Positions 1 to 8,546 of a stretch of DNA of 64,000 bases are shown here, one piece after another; the first letter of the stretch is position 1; the number at the start of each line of letters is the position of its first letter. The notes under the pieces are model-generated. The model was given only the letters and a program-made list of their open reading frames with translations. It had not been told where the DNA came from and did not search any database. Source of the DNA: Dolichospermum compactum NIES-806. Its GTDB lineage: Bacteria; Cyanobacteriota; Cyanobacteriia; Cyanobacteriales; Nostocaceae. Where the stretch lies: positions 1,359,193 to 1,423,192 of the forward strand of contig NZ_AP018316.1 in the NCBI RefSeq assembly GCF_002368115.1, written 5' to 3'. The position numbers and the translations under genes were made by a program.

Positions 1-909
1 TTAATTTACTTACCAGGGACGAATTGTCCTTTAAAAACCCATACTTCTTTGTCAGCGTTTACTTCTTATCGAGTTGGTGGAGAAGCTGAACACTATGTTT
101 CTCCCTATGATCTAGAAGCGTTACAAGTAAGTATTGAGTACGCAAAAGAAAATAATTTAGCAATCACAGTATTGGGCGCTGGTTCTAATTTGTTGGTGAG
201 CGATCGCGGCATACCCGGTTTAGTCATTGCCACTCGGCATCTCCGGTCTAAAAACTTTAACCCAGCTACAGGTCAATTAACTGTATCCGCCGGCGAACCC
301 ATCCCTACTCTAGCATGGGACGCAGCCGCTTTAGGATGGGAAGGATTAGAATGGGCTGTGGGTATTCCTGGAACTGTAGGCGGTGCAGTGGTAATGAATG
401 CTGGAGCGCATAGTAGCTGTATCGCAGATATGTTAGTTAGCGCTCAAGTTCTTTCCCCCGATGGAACTTTGGTAACTCTCACCCCAGAGGAATTAGGCTA
501 TACATACCGCAGTTCACAGCTACAAGGTGGTAAGCGAATTGTCACTCAAGCCACCTTCCAACTGCAACCAGGAGCAGATCCTGTGCAAGTGACAGCTAGA
601 ACTAAGGAACATAAAAAACACCGACTTAGCACCCAACCTTACAGCTATCCTAGTTGTGGCAGTGTATTTAGAAATCCTAAACCCTATACGGCTGGTTGGT
701 TAATTGAACAAACCGGACTCAAGGGTTATCAATTAGGAGGAGCGCAAGTTGCCCAACTTCATGCTAATTTTATCGTCAATCGGGGAGGAGCTAAAGCCAG
801 TGATATTTTCTCCCTCATTCGTCATGTTCAAAATGAGGTGCAAGAACGCTGGTCAATTTGGCTAGAACCAGAAGTGAAAATGTTGGGTGAGTTTCAAGCA
901 GGTTGCTAA
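1..909 (+). CDS. murB: UDP-N-acetylenolpyruvoylglucosamine reductase (MurB), 5' end outside window
   Basis: FAD- and NADPH-dependent enzyme reducing UDP-GlcNAc-enolpyruvate to UDP-MurNAc in cytoplasmic peptidoglycan synthesis. The frame is open from base 1: a conserved-looking stretch (LPGTNCPL) precedes the TTG at 49, so the true start lies upstream of the window and 49 is only an internal codon. Visible motifs are FTSYRVGG, the FAD-binding GAGSNLLVSD, GIPGTVGGAVVMNAGAH, SCGSVFRNP (the serine proton donor) and a C-terminal EPEVKMLG. The family assignment is secure. Its upstream neighbour, often murC in cyanobacteria, cannot be seen. Confidence 0.96.
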   Translation, partial: LIYLPGTNCPLKTHTSLSAFTSYRVGGEAEHYVSPYDLEALQVSIEYAKENNLAITVLGAGSNLLVSDRGIPGLVIATRHLRSKNFNPATGQLTVSAGEPIPTLAWDAAALGWEGLEWAVGIPGTVGGAVVMNAGAHSSCIADMLVSAQVLSPDGTLVTLTPEELGYTYRSSQLQGGKRIVTQATFQLQPGADPVQVTARTKEHKKHRLSTQPYSYPSCGSVFRNPKPYTAGWLIEQTGLKGYQLGGAQVAQLHANFIVNRGGAKASDIFSLIRHVQNEVQERWSIWLEPEVKMLGEFQAGC

Positions 910-914
910 ATAAA

Positions 915-974
915 GGCAAGAGGCAAGAGGCAAGAGGCAAGAGTAATTAAATTACCAATTACCAATTACCAATC
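915..974. repeat. Two heptanucleotide tandem arrays (STRR type)
   Basis: Four perfect copies of ggcaaga (915-942) are followed by about three copies of accaatt (954-974). They lie directly behind the murB stop codon. Period-7 tandem repeats of this kind are typical of filamentous cyanobacterial intergenic DNA. Confidence 0.85.
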
Positions 975-1047
975 ACCCATCACCAATGACTCATCGCATC
1001 TATAATTGAATTTGATTTCTAAACAACCGTACAGCGGATAACCAGTT

Positions 1048-1395
1048 ATGGCAGAAAAAGGACAGGGATTTGGCTTTGGCTTAGGCAAAATGAAAGAACT
1101 AGCCGAAGCATTTAAAAAAGCGCAACAAGTTCAAGAAGGTGCAAAGCGTCTTCAAGAAGAATTGGAGCAAATGGAGATTCTCGGAGAATCTGGTGGTGGA
1201 CTTGTTAAAGTTATTGTCAGTGGCAACCAAGAACCCAAACGAGTAGAAATTGCTCCATCTGCTTTAGCAGAAGGTCCAGAAGTGCTTTCTGATTTAGTCG
1301 CAGCGGCAATGAAAGATGCCTATAAAAAGTCCACCGAAACCATGCGAGAACGGATGGAAGACCTAACCAGTGGACTGGAATTACCTGGAATGTAG
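1048..1395 (+). CDS. YbaB/EbfC family nucleoid-associated protein
   Basis: A small 115-aa protein. Residues 1-45 are helical and charged (MKELAEAFKKAQQVQEG), followed by the beta segment GGLVKVIVSGNQEPKRVEI and a C-terminal helix ending in MEDLTSGLELPGM. This matches the YbaB/EbfC family of small dimeric DNA-binding proteins that coat the nucleoid. The ATG at 1048 sits about 140 bp behind murB on the same strand, and murB-ybaB adjacency is usual in cyanobacteria. The protein may modulate transcription or chromosome structure; its specific targets are unknown. Confidence 0.92.
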   Translation: MAEKGQGFGFGLGKMKELAEAFKKAQQVQEGAKRLQEELEQMEILGESGGGLVKVIVSGNQEPKRVEIAPSALAEGPEVLSDLVAAAMKDAYKKSTETMRERMEDLTSGLELPGM

Positions 1396-1396
1396 T

Positions 1397-1600
1397 CACT
1401 CAATTTTGGATTTACGATTTTGGATTTTGGATTGACTCCAACCTAAAGTGTAGAAGCTCGAAAATTTTGGATTTGGAATTGACGTTAGCGAAGCGTACGC
1501 AGCGCAGCGAGTATTTTTCCGTTCTCAAGGATGGGGACTCGTACCAAATTTTTTTATCTAAAATCTAAAATCTAAAATTCCCGGTCAGTGGTCAGTAGTG
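1397..1600. repeat. Interspersed repeat A, copy 1 (with nested insert)
   Basis: This segment resembles 33952-34098 along its length. Shared blocks include ggattgactcca, aagtgtagaa, a ttccgttctcaagg hairpin arm, and a terminal heptamer run of aatctaa before ttcccggtca. Copy 1 also carries an extra segment, roughly 1480-1512 (gttagcgaagcgtacgcagc), belonging to another interspersed family. No coding potential was seen. Confidence 0.7.
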
Positions 1601-1642
1601 TAAAATAACTGGCAACTGACACAAAACTTAAATCAAAATATT

Positions 1643-2116
1643 ATGCCTTATAAGTTACTGTTTGTCTGCCTTGGGAATATTTGCCGATCGCCATCGGCAG
1701 AAAATATTATGAATCATCTGATTGACCAAGCCAGTTTAAATAATACAATTCTTTGCGATTCTGCCGGTACTGCTGGTTATCACATTGGTGCAGCGCCGGA
1801 TAGACGCATGAGCGCCGCAGCAGAGAATAAGTTAGGATTTAAACTCATTGGCCAAGCTCGGCAATTTCAAATCCGTGACTTTCAAGAGTTTGATTTGATT
1901 TTGGCAATGGATCGTAATAATTATGATGATATCCTCGCTGTTGACCGTTCTGGGCAATATCATTCCAAAGTTAGGTTGATGTGCGATTTTTGCTCTACAC
2001 ACACCCTTAAGGAAGTTCCAGACCCCTATTATGGCGGAGTTGAAGGATTTAATCAGGTGATTGATTTACTAATGGATGCCTGTGAAGGGTTGCTAAAACA
2101 TATCACCCAGAAGTAA
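1643..2116 (+). CDS. Low-molecular-weight protein tyrosine phosphatase
   Basis: A 157-aa cytoplasmic phosphatase. The P-loop CLGNICRS (Cys9 nucleophile, Arg15, Ser16) lies at the N-terminus, where this family always carries it. The general-acid loop PDPYYGG is near residue 126, and a helical C-terminus follows. Length and motif spacing fit a complete, active LMW-PTP. Such enzymes dephosphorylate tyrosine (or arginine) residues and in cyanobacteria are often linked to exopolysaccharide or photosystem regulation, but nothing here identifies the substrate. A palindromic repeat begins 20 nt after the stop and may end the transcript. Confidence 0.93.
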   Translation: MPYKLLFVCLGNICRSPSAENIMNHLIDQASLNNTILCDSAGTAGYHIGAAPDRRMSAAAENKLGFKLIGQARQFQIRDFQEFDLILAMDRNNYDDILAVDRSGQYHSKVRLMCDFCSTHTLKEVPDPYYGGVEGFNQVIDLLMDACEGLLKHITQK

Positions 2117-2136
2117 TCATAAATATTATCATTCTC

Positions 2137-2169
2137 AGATCCCCGACTTCTTTGAGAAGTCGGGGATCT
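2137..2169. repeat. Palindromic hairpin P, copy 1
   Basis: A perfect 15-bp inverted repeat (agatccccgacttct / agaagtcggggatct) with a 3-nt loop, ttg. It starts 20 nt after the phosphatase stop. The hairpin is strong but no T-run follows. Related copies are at 5123-5155 and 19516-19580. Confidence 0.85.
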
Positions 2170-2209
2170 AATATATTTAAACTATATCTAGTCAACCTCA
2201 AAAGCCGCT

Positions 2210-2785
2210 ATGCAAAGTACAGAAACAAATCTACAATTGCGCTTGTGGACTGTGGAAGAATATCACCGCATGAATGAAGCGGGTATTTTTGCACCAGATG
2301 AACGGGTGGAACTATTAGAGGGGAGGATTATTTGGATGATTGCAAAAGGAACAGCGCACCGTTCAGCAGTGGGAAGAATAGATAGATTACTACAAGATTG
2401 TTTAAAAAATCGGGCTTTAATATGTGTTCAAGACCCAGTAAAATTGAATGATAGGTCTGAACCACAACTGGATATTTCCGTTGTAAAAATTGATCCTTTG
2501 GACTATGCAGATCATCATCCTACACCATCGGAAGTTTATTTAATTATTGAAGTTGCAGATAGTAGTTTAAAATTAGATTATGAAACTAAAGCTCAAGCTT
2601 ATTCTTTGGCAGGAATTCAAGATTATTGGGTTTTGGATGTGGTAAAACGTGAGTTACACATTTTCAGGAAACCGACTCAAACCGGTTATGAAATTCAAGT
2701 AATTATTGGCGAAGATGCGACGGTTTCACCTTTAGAGTTTACTGACTTGCAAATTCGTTTATCTGATATGTTACCACCTTGTTAA
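2210..2785 (+). CDS. Uma2 family (DUF820) putative endonuclease
   Basis: A 191-aa protein with the Uma2 pattern: N-terminal WTVEEYHRMNEAGIF, then ERVELLEGRI, PQLDISVV (acidic residue), YLIIEVADSSL (catalytic-type Glu) and YSLAGIQDYWVLD. The fold belongs to the PD-(D/E)XK nuclease superfamily. Uma2 genes are hugely expanded in cyanobacteria, and their substrates are unknown. Its 3' half is duplicated at 4799-5116, on the far side of the ATPase/HNH pair. This copy looks complete. Confidence 0.88.
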   Translation: MQSTETNLQLRLWTVEEYHRMNEAGIFAPDERVELLEGRIIWMIAKGTAHRSAVGRIDRLLQDCLKNRALICVQDPVKLNDRSEPQLDISVVKIDPLDYADHHPTPSEVYLIIEVADSSLKLDYETKAQAYSLAGIQDYWVLDVVKRELHIFRKPTQTGYEIQVIIGEDATVSPLEFTDLQIRLSDMLPPC

Positions 2786-2853
2786 ACTGTGGTTATTGGT
2801 GAGGTTTAAAATTTAGTTTAAAGTAAATAAAAATACAGTGGAGAAGTAGTTAA

Positions 2854-4125
2854 ATGCTAAAAGAACTTCATTTAAGGTCTGTAGGATCATCTCCTCAATT
2901 TGATGTTGAATTTGCTGATAGAGTCAACATTTTTACTGGGGATAATGGATTAGGTAAAAGCTTTTTACTAGATGTTGCTTGGTGGGTACTTACTGGAAAC
3001 TGGGTAGAACAACCCGCTTATCCGCAAAGAAATACAAGTCAATTACCCACAATTATATCCAAACTTAACATACAAAATAGCGGCTTACTTTTTTCTGAAA
3101 TAGATGTTCAGAGTCAATTTGATTTTTCCGAGCAGAAATGGCAGAATAAATCGCATTTAGGTGATTTTTTAAAGATTTTAAAAAGAGTAGTTATTTTTGT
3201 TCGTGTTGATGGAAGTTTTTCTGTCTTTGATCCTGCTCGTAACCATAAAAATGCCTATAATTTTACCCCTGATACACTTTGGAATGGGTTAAAATTAAAA
3301 GGAAAAGTTATTTCTAACGGTCTTATTCAAGATTGGGTAACATGGCAAAATCAACCCCAAAAAACGCCATTTCAATTTTTATCAGATGTTATTAAAAAAC
3401 TTGCACCTCATCCTGATGAATGGATAGAAATAGGAGAACCCACGCGAGTATCTGTGGATGATGTGCGTGATATTCCGACAATTAATCTTCCTTATGGTAA
3501 TATTCCCATTACCCAAGCATCAGCAGGAATGAAGAGGATTCTGGGACTTGCTTATTTATTAGTATGGACTTGGTATGAACACGAAAAAGCTTGTGAACTA
3601 ACGCAGCAAGAACCAATGAATCAAATAGTTTTATTAATAGATGAAATTGAGTCTCATCTCCATCCTCGCTGGCAAAGAGCGATTTTACCGTCTATTTTAT
3701 CAGTAGTCAATCAGTTAAAATCAGATATCACAATACAAGCTTTAGTTACTACTCATTCTCCCCTTGTTTTAGCTTCGTTAGAACCAATATTTGATGAAGA
3801 ACAAGATAAATTATTTCTATTTGAACTACAAGGAAAAGAGGTTGAACTAAATGAAATGTTCTGGACTAAACAGGGAGATACTGTAGGATGGTTAACTTCA
3901 GAAATATTTGGACTAAAACAAGCACGTTCTCAAGAATCAGAAACCGCTATTGAAGCAGCAGAAGCGTGGATGCGTAATGATGATATGAATACTTTTCCTG
4001 AACATTTGAGAACACAATCAGAAATTCATCAGGAATTGCAAAGACTTTTACCGGGACATGATCCATTTTGGCCACGTTGGATAGTTACAGCAGAAAGAAG
4101 AAATCAAAAATCATCAGACTCATAG
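2854..4125 (+). CDS. AAA/ABC-type ATPase, OLD/PtuA-like (defence-associated)
   Basis: A 423-aa ATPase with Walker A GDNGLGKS at residues 29-36, an ABC-like signature region TQASAGMKRILGL near 223, Walker B LLIDEIESHLHPRWQ near 260, and the switch motif THSPL near 300. This is the AAA_15/AAA_21 arrangement of OLD-like and PtuA-like ATPases, which fire partner nucleases in anti-phage systems. No TOPRIM domain is visible, so the nuclease function would come from the partner. The HNH-like gene starts 5 bp after this stop, implying one operon. The pair resembles Septu in layout. No HIP1 site occurs here, unlike in housekeeping genes. Confidence 0.82.
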   Translation: MLKELHLRSVGSSPQFDVEFADRVNIFTGDNGLGKSFLLDVAWWVLTGNWVEQPAYPQRNTSQLPTIISKLNIQNSGLLFSEIDVQSQFDFSEQKWQNKSHLGDFLKILKRVVIFVRVDGSFSVFDPARNHKNAYNFTPDTLWNGLKLKGKVISNGLIQDWVTWQNQPQKTPFQFLSDVIKKLAPHPDEWIEIGEPTRVSVDDVRDIPTINLPYGNIPITQASAGMKRILGLAYLLVWTWYEHEKACELTQQEPMNQIVLLIDEIESHLHPRWQRAILPSILSVVNQLKSDITIQALVTTHSPLVLASLEPIFDEEQDKLFLFELQGKEVELNEMFWTKQGDTVGWLTSEIFGLKQARSQESETAIEAAEAWMRNDDMNTFPEHLRTQSEIHQELQRLLPGHDPFWPRWIVTAERRNQKSSDS

Positions 4126-4130
4126 TAAAT

Positions 4131-4721
4131 ATGTTAAAGTTTAATCCTCCAGCAGAACCAGAAAATTTTGATGCAAAAGTACGACAACCAGGTAATAATT
4201 GGTTAGAAAAAAATCCAGATAAAAAAAGACCAAAAGATTATTGGTCAAATTTTAAAAGTGATTTAGCTGATGGCTTTGGTAATCTTTGTGGTTATACTGT
4301 TATGTATGAACCTGTGGGGAATGTAGAGCATTTTCTCTCGTTTAAAAATCATCCTCATTTAGCTTATGAATGGAGTAATTACCGTTTTGCTTCTGGTTGG
4401 ATTAATAGTAGTAAAGGTACTCTTGATAACCAGATTCTTGACCCATTTGAAGTTGAAGATGATTGGTTTGAAATTTTGTTACCTTCCCTACAATTAGTAA
4501 TAACTGATGCAGTACCAGAAGAAAAACGCCAAAAGGCTGAACTTACTTTAAAAAAATTACCTTTACAGGATGATGAAAGAGTTCTTCGTCAGCGTCGAGT
4601 ATGGTATGAGTTATATATTGATGGTGATATTACCCTAACAGGATTAGAAAACAAAGCTCCTTTGATTGCTCGTGCAATTAGAAAACAACAAGCTAATTCT
4701 CCCTTAGAGGATGTGGATTGA
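4131..4721 (+). CDS. HNH-like protein, PtuB-type partner of the ATPase, degenerate zinc ligands
   Basis: The ATG at 4131 gives 196 aa and starts 5 bp after the ATPase stop; the longer in-frame ORF from 4068 would overlap the ATPase and adds only low-complexity residues. The core at residues 50-100 (LCGYTVM, NVEHFLSF, LAYEWSNYRFASGWINSSKG) aligns by eye with HNH nucleases of the type CxYC, VDHFRPK, YEWxNLLxxCxxCNxxKG. His67 and Asn83 of the catalytic fold persist, but three of the four zinc cysteines are replaced (Thr, Ser, Ile). It may be a zinc-independent variant or a binding subunit. The family call rests on pattern and context. Confidence 0.65.
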   Translation: MLKFNPPAEPENFDAKVRQPGNNWLEKNPDKKRPKDYWSNFKSDLADGFGNLCGYTVMYEPVGNVEHFLSFKNHPHLAYEWSNYRFASGWINSSKGTLDNQILDPFEVEDDWFEILLPSLQLVITDAVPEEKRQKAELTLKKLPLQDDERVLRQRRVWYELYIDGDITLTGLENKAPLIARAIRKQQANSPLEDVD

Positions 4722-4798
4722 AAAGTCGCTGATAGTGTAAAAAAAACTCTCTCGATATTAAGCTGTGAATTGATACCTGTGGCAAATTTCATTCAAAG

Positions 4799-5116
4799 TC
4801 CGTTGTGAAAATTGATCCTTTGGACTATGCAGATCATCATCCTACACCATCGGAAGTTTATTTAATTATTGAAGTTGCAGATAGTAGTTTAAAATTATAT
4901 TGTGAAACTAAAGCCAAAGCTTATTCTTTGGCAGGAATTCAATATTATTGGGTGTTAGATGTGGTGAAACGTGAATTACACATTTTTAGAAAACCGACTG
5001 AAAACGGTTATTATAAAAGTGAGCTAATTATTGGCGAAGATGGGACTGTTTCACCTTTAGAGTTTCCTGATTTGCAAATTCGTTTATCTGATATGTTACC
5101 TCCTTGTGAAAAGTGA
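4799..5116 (+). pseudogene. Truncated duplicate of Uma2 (C-terminal half)
   Basis: The 103 codons from a GTG at 4805 repeat residues about 93-191 of the Uma2 gene at 2210-2785, with very high DNA identity (for example ttgatcctttggactatgca in both). The similarity begins abruptly at tccgttgt (4799), matching the middle of the intact gene, so the nuclease N-terminus is missing. Substitutions include D to Y in the AGIQYYW segment. It could be translated, but half of the domain is gone. Together with 2210-2785 it forms a direct repeat bracketing the ATPase/HNH pair. Confidence 0.8.
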
Positions 5117-5122
5117 TTATCC

Positions 5123-5155
5123 AGATCCCCGACTTCTCAAAGAAGTCAGGGATCT
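5123..5155. repeat. Palindromic hairpin P, copy 2 (opposite orientation)
   Basis: 15-bp arms with one mismatch and the loop caa, the complement of the ttg loop in copy 1, so the element sits in the opposite orientation. It begins 7 nt after the truncated Uma2 stop. Confidence 0.85.
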
Positions 5156-5187
5156 AATTAATTTACATACATTGAGAAATTATAGTT

Positions 5188-8100
5188 ATGAGTCAACAAG
5201 TTTCTAAAGCTTTATTTCAGAAAAAGGCGTTAAAAAATGCTTTGGGTAATTTTAAATTTCCTTCAGATTTAGAAGCACGGCACAAAATTATTAAAAAATG
5301 GGTTGAGGCTTTAAATTCAGGTACTCTTAACCAAGTAAAGGAGATTTCTTTGCATGGTGATTTTCTCAAAGATATATTTCAAGATGTTTTGGGTTATTGT
5401 TCGATTATTGCAGGTGGTGGTAAAGTTTGGGAAATTCACGCTGAACAAACAATTGCTGATGGTGGTGGTTCTGCTGACGCAGCTTTAGGATTTTTTACCG
5501 CGACCGAAAATAACAAAGGTAAGGTAAAATTACAGGGTAAAGTTGTTGCACCAATTGAGTTAAAAGGGACAAAAGATGATTTAGATAGACCCGAACCAGG
5601 CAGAAAAGAATCCGCAGTTGATCAGGGTTGGCGTTATGCTAACTATACTCCTGATTGTCATTGGATTATTATTTCTAATTATCGAGAATTACGATTATAT
5701 CATACTAATAAAACTCCGGCTTATTATGAACAATTCCTATTAACTGATTTAGCAGATTTAGAGGAATTTAAAAGATTTTATTTTCTGCTTTGTCGGCCAA
5801 GTTTTTTACCAGTTAAAGATATATCTACTATTGATAGGTTATTAGCGACTTCTGAGGAAGCACAAGAAGAGGTTACTAAACGGCTTTATGAAGAATATAA
5901 ACAAGTTAGATTAAATATAGTTAGAGATTTTCGTTTTCGCTTTGCTAGTAAGTTGGATATTCCTAATTTTGACCAAGTATTAATTGAAAAAGCACAAAAG
6001 ACATTAGACAGAATTTTATTTATTGCTTTTTGTGAGGATAGAGGACTATTACCAGAAAAAACAATTAGCAAAGCTCATGATAGCAAAGATGCTTATAATC
6101 CTCGACCAATTTGGGACAATTATCAAGCAGTTTTTCGTTGGGTTGACCAAGGTAATGAAGATCCCCCAATTCCCGGTTACAATGGTGGATTATTCCAATA
6201 TGATCAAATTTTAGATGCACAATTAAATATTCCCGACTCTTTATGTAGTAAACTTAAACAACTGACGCGTTTTGATTTTGATTCGGAAGTTTCTGTAGAT
6301 ATTCTAGGACGAATTTTTGAACAGTCAATTACAGATTTAGAAGAATTAAAAGCGGATGTTGCTAAACAGGAATTTGATAAAAAACAAGGTAAGCGGAAAA
6401 AGTTAGGCGTATTTTACACTCCTGCTTATATTACTCAATATATTGTTGAAGTTGCAATTGGCGGATATTTACAAAAGCGAGAAAATGAATTAAGAGAAAA
6501 GTTTAAATTAGAGGAATCCGCAGATACAGCAGAAAATCAAAAACGGGAAATTGAATTTTGGGAAAGTTACCGAGATGAAGTATTAGTAAAAACGCGAGTT
6601 ATTGACCCTGCTTGTGGTTCGGGTGCGTTTTTAATTGCGGCTTTTGATTATTTTGCAAGTCAGTATCAACGAGTTAATGATAATTTGCGGTTTTTGAAAC
6701 ATCAAACTATAGAAAATATTGAATTAGATAAAACTATTCTCATAAATAATCTGTTTGGCGTTGATTTATCTCCTGAATCTGTAGAAATTACTAAGTTATC
6801 TTTGTGGTTAAAAACTGCAACTCAAGGAAAAACTTTAACTTATTTGGATGATAATGTTAAAATCGGTAATTCCATAGTTGCTGATTCACAATTTACAGAT
6901 TTACCTTTTATTTGGGAAAGTGAGTTTTCTCAAGTGTTTAGTGAAGGTGGTTTTGATGTGGTAATTGGAAATCCTCCTTATATTCGTCAGGAGTTATTAT
7001 CACCATTTAAACCTTATTTACAGGAAAATTATCAAACTTATGATGGAGTTGCAGATATTTATATTTATTTCTATGAGAAGGGTTTAAATCTTCTCAAACC
7101 AGAAGGAATTCTTTCTTATATTGTCACTAATAAATGGTTACGTTCTGGTTATGGTGAACCTTTGCGACGGTTCTTTTCTCAGTCAAGTGTGTTTGAACAA
7201 ATTATTGATTTTGGACACGCACCAATTTTTGAAGACGCGGATACGTTTCCCTGTATTATCGCAGCAAGGAAAATCACCCCACCCCAACCCTCGAATATCA
7301 AAAGTTTATCCTCATCTTCCCCCCGTAGCGGGGGGACTGAGGGGGGTGCGAGGAGGGAGAAGGAGGAGGAAGTTTTAGTTTGTTCTGTTCCTCGTGAGGA
7401 GTTGAAAAATATTAACCTCATTCAATATGTGCAGAATCAAGAAAACAGTTACACTATTCCTTGGTCGCGGTTTACTGCTAATGCTTGGAGTTTAGAACCT
7501 CCTGCGGTTGATGATTTAATGCGGAAAATTCAACGGGTAGGAGTTCCATTAAAGGAGTTTGCTGGAGTTAAACCGATATGTGGAATAAAAACAGGTTTTA
7601 ATGAGGCTTTTTTCATAGATGATGCTACTAAGAATAAATTAGTTCAAGCTGACCCAAAATGTGCGGAAATTATTAAACCATTATTGAGAGGTCAAGATAT
7701 TAAAAGATGGATTCCTGAATGGGATAAACTTTGGATCATTTTTGCTCACAAAGATATAGATATAGAACAATATCCTGTTATTAAACAACATTTAGAAATT
7801 TATAGAAATAAGTTAGAAGCTAGAGCCGGTAAACAGTTATGGTGGCAATGGCAAGCATCACCATCATTTTATTATCTTTTTGAACAACCTAAACTTATTT
7901 ATCAGGAAATACAATTTCATCCAGCTTATAGCTATGATACAGAAGGTTATTTTACAAATAATAAAGGCTTTATATTACCAAAGGCTGATCTATATATTCT
8001 TGGAGTTTTAAATTCTCCTCTTATTTGGTGGCATAATTGGCGATATTTACCACACATGAAAGATGAGGCTTTAACACCTGTTGGTCAGTTAATGGAAACC

Positions 8101-8544
8101 TTACCCATTGCACAACCTACAGAAGAAATCCGCGCAGAAGTAGAAACAATTGTCACTCGTTTAATTGAAATTACCAAACTCAACGGACAAGTTTATAAAG
8201 ATGTTCTCGACTGGTTGCAAATAGAATACAAAATTGAAAAACTGGGAAATAAACTAGAAGATTTTGCTGCTTTGGAATTTACCGATTTTGTAGAGGAAGT
8301 TAGAAAAAGAATGCCAAAATCAAAAACTACTAAAAAATCTTCAGATCCTTTAAGTATCCCAGCATTTACAGCTTTACGTAAAGCACATAATGATTATGTT
8401 CCCGAAATTAAAAGTCGGAAAAATGAAGCTTTAAAATTAGAACATCGTCTTTCTGATTTGGTTAATCAAGCTTATCAACTCACACCAGCAGAAATTGATT
8501 TAATGTGGAAAACAGCACCACCAAGAATGCCGATTTCTAGATAA
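5188..8544 (+). CDS. Type IIG-like restriction-modification enzyme (Eco57I/TaqI-like, fused nuclease-methyltransferase)
   Basis: 1118 aa in one chain. The N-terminal region has a PD-(D/E)XK-like pattern: Asp97 in GGGSADAALGFF, then Glu124-x-Lys126 in APIELKGT. A helical linker follows, then an N6-adenine methyltransferase with motif I VIDPACGSGAFL (about 471) and motif IV GNPPYIRQ (about 594). A TaqI-like C-terminal specificity region follows, with a C-terminal coiled tail. Nuclease, methylase and recognition in one protein fit type IIG. Near residues 696-728 a Ser/Gly/Arg-rich stretch encoded by a GC-rich palindrome interrupts the domain without breaking the frame. It probably acts alone, and its target sequence cannot be read from this. 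Confidence 0.88.
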   Translation: MSQQVSKALFQKKALKNALGNFKFPSDLEARHKIIKKWVEALNSGTLNQVKEISLHGDFLKDIFQDVLGYCSIIAGGGKVWEIHAEQTIADGGGSADAALGFFTATENNKGKVKLQGKVVAPIELKGTKDDLDRPEPGRKESAVDQGWRYANYTPDCHWIIISNYRELRLYHTNKTPAYYEQFLLTDLADLEEFKRFYFLLCRPSFLPVKDISTIDRLLATSEEAQEEVTKRLYEEYKQVRLNIVRDFRFRFASKLDIPNFDQVLIEKAQKTLDRILFIAFCEDRGLLPEKTISKAHDSKDAYNPRPIWDNYQAVFRWVDQGNEDPPIPGYNGGLFQYDQILDAQLNIPDSLCSKLKQLTRFDFDSEVSVDILGRIFEQSITDLEELKADVAKQEFDKKQGKRKKLGVFYTPAYITQYIVEVAIGGYLQKRENELREKFKLEESADTAENQKREIEFWESYRDEVLVKTRVIDPACGSGAFLIAAFDYFASQYQRVNDNLRFLKHQTIENIELDKTILINNLFGVDLSPESVEITKLSLWLKTATQGKTLTYLDDNVKIGNSIVADSQFTDLPFIWESEFSQVFSEGGFDVVIGNPPYIRQELLSPFKPYLQENYQTYDGVADIYIYFYEKGLNLLKPEGILSYIVTNKWLRSGYGEPLRRFFSQSSVFEQIIDFGHAPIFEDADTFPCIIAARKITPPQPSNIKSLSSSSPRSGGTEGGARREKEEEVLVCSVPREELKNINLIQYVQNQENSYTIPWSRFTANAWSLEPPAVDDLMRKIQRVGVPLKEFAGVKPICGIKTGFNEAFFIDDATKNKLVQADPKCAEIIKPLLRGQDIKRWIPEWDKLWIIFAHKDIDIEQYPVIKQHLEIYRNKLEARAGKQLWWQWQASPSFYYLFEQPKLIYQEIQFHPAYSYDTEGYFTNNKGFILPKADLYILGVLNSPLIWWHNWRYLPHMKDEALTPVGQLMETLPIAQPTEEIRAEVETIVTRLIEITKLNGQVYKDVLDWLQIEYKIEKLGNKLEDFAALEFTDFVEEVRKRMPKSKTTKKSSDPLSIPAFTALRKAHNDYVPEIKSRKNEALKLEHRLSDLVNQAYQLTPAEIDLMWKTAPPRMPISR
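7264..7372. repeat. GC-rich palindromic repeat inserted in frame in the type IIG gene
   Basis: A G/C-rich island inside an AT-rich gene. It contains a perfect 6-bp palindrome, cccccc-gtagc-gggggg (7319-7335), followed by gactgaggggggtgcgagga. It encodes a low-complexity SSSSPRSGGTEGG-type stretch between ARKI and VLVCSVP. The reading frame is kept. Confidence 0.6.
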
Positions 8545-8546
8545 TA

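Noticed and set aside
4068..4130. Upstream start of the HNH-like gene overlapping the ATPase
   Set aside because: The extension translates the ATPase C-terminus in another frame; the ATG at 4131 gives ordinary 5-bp operon spacing.
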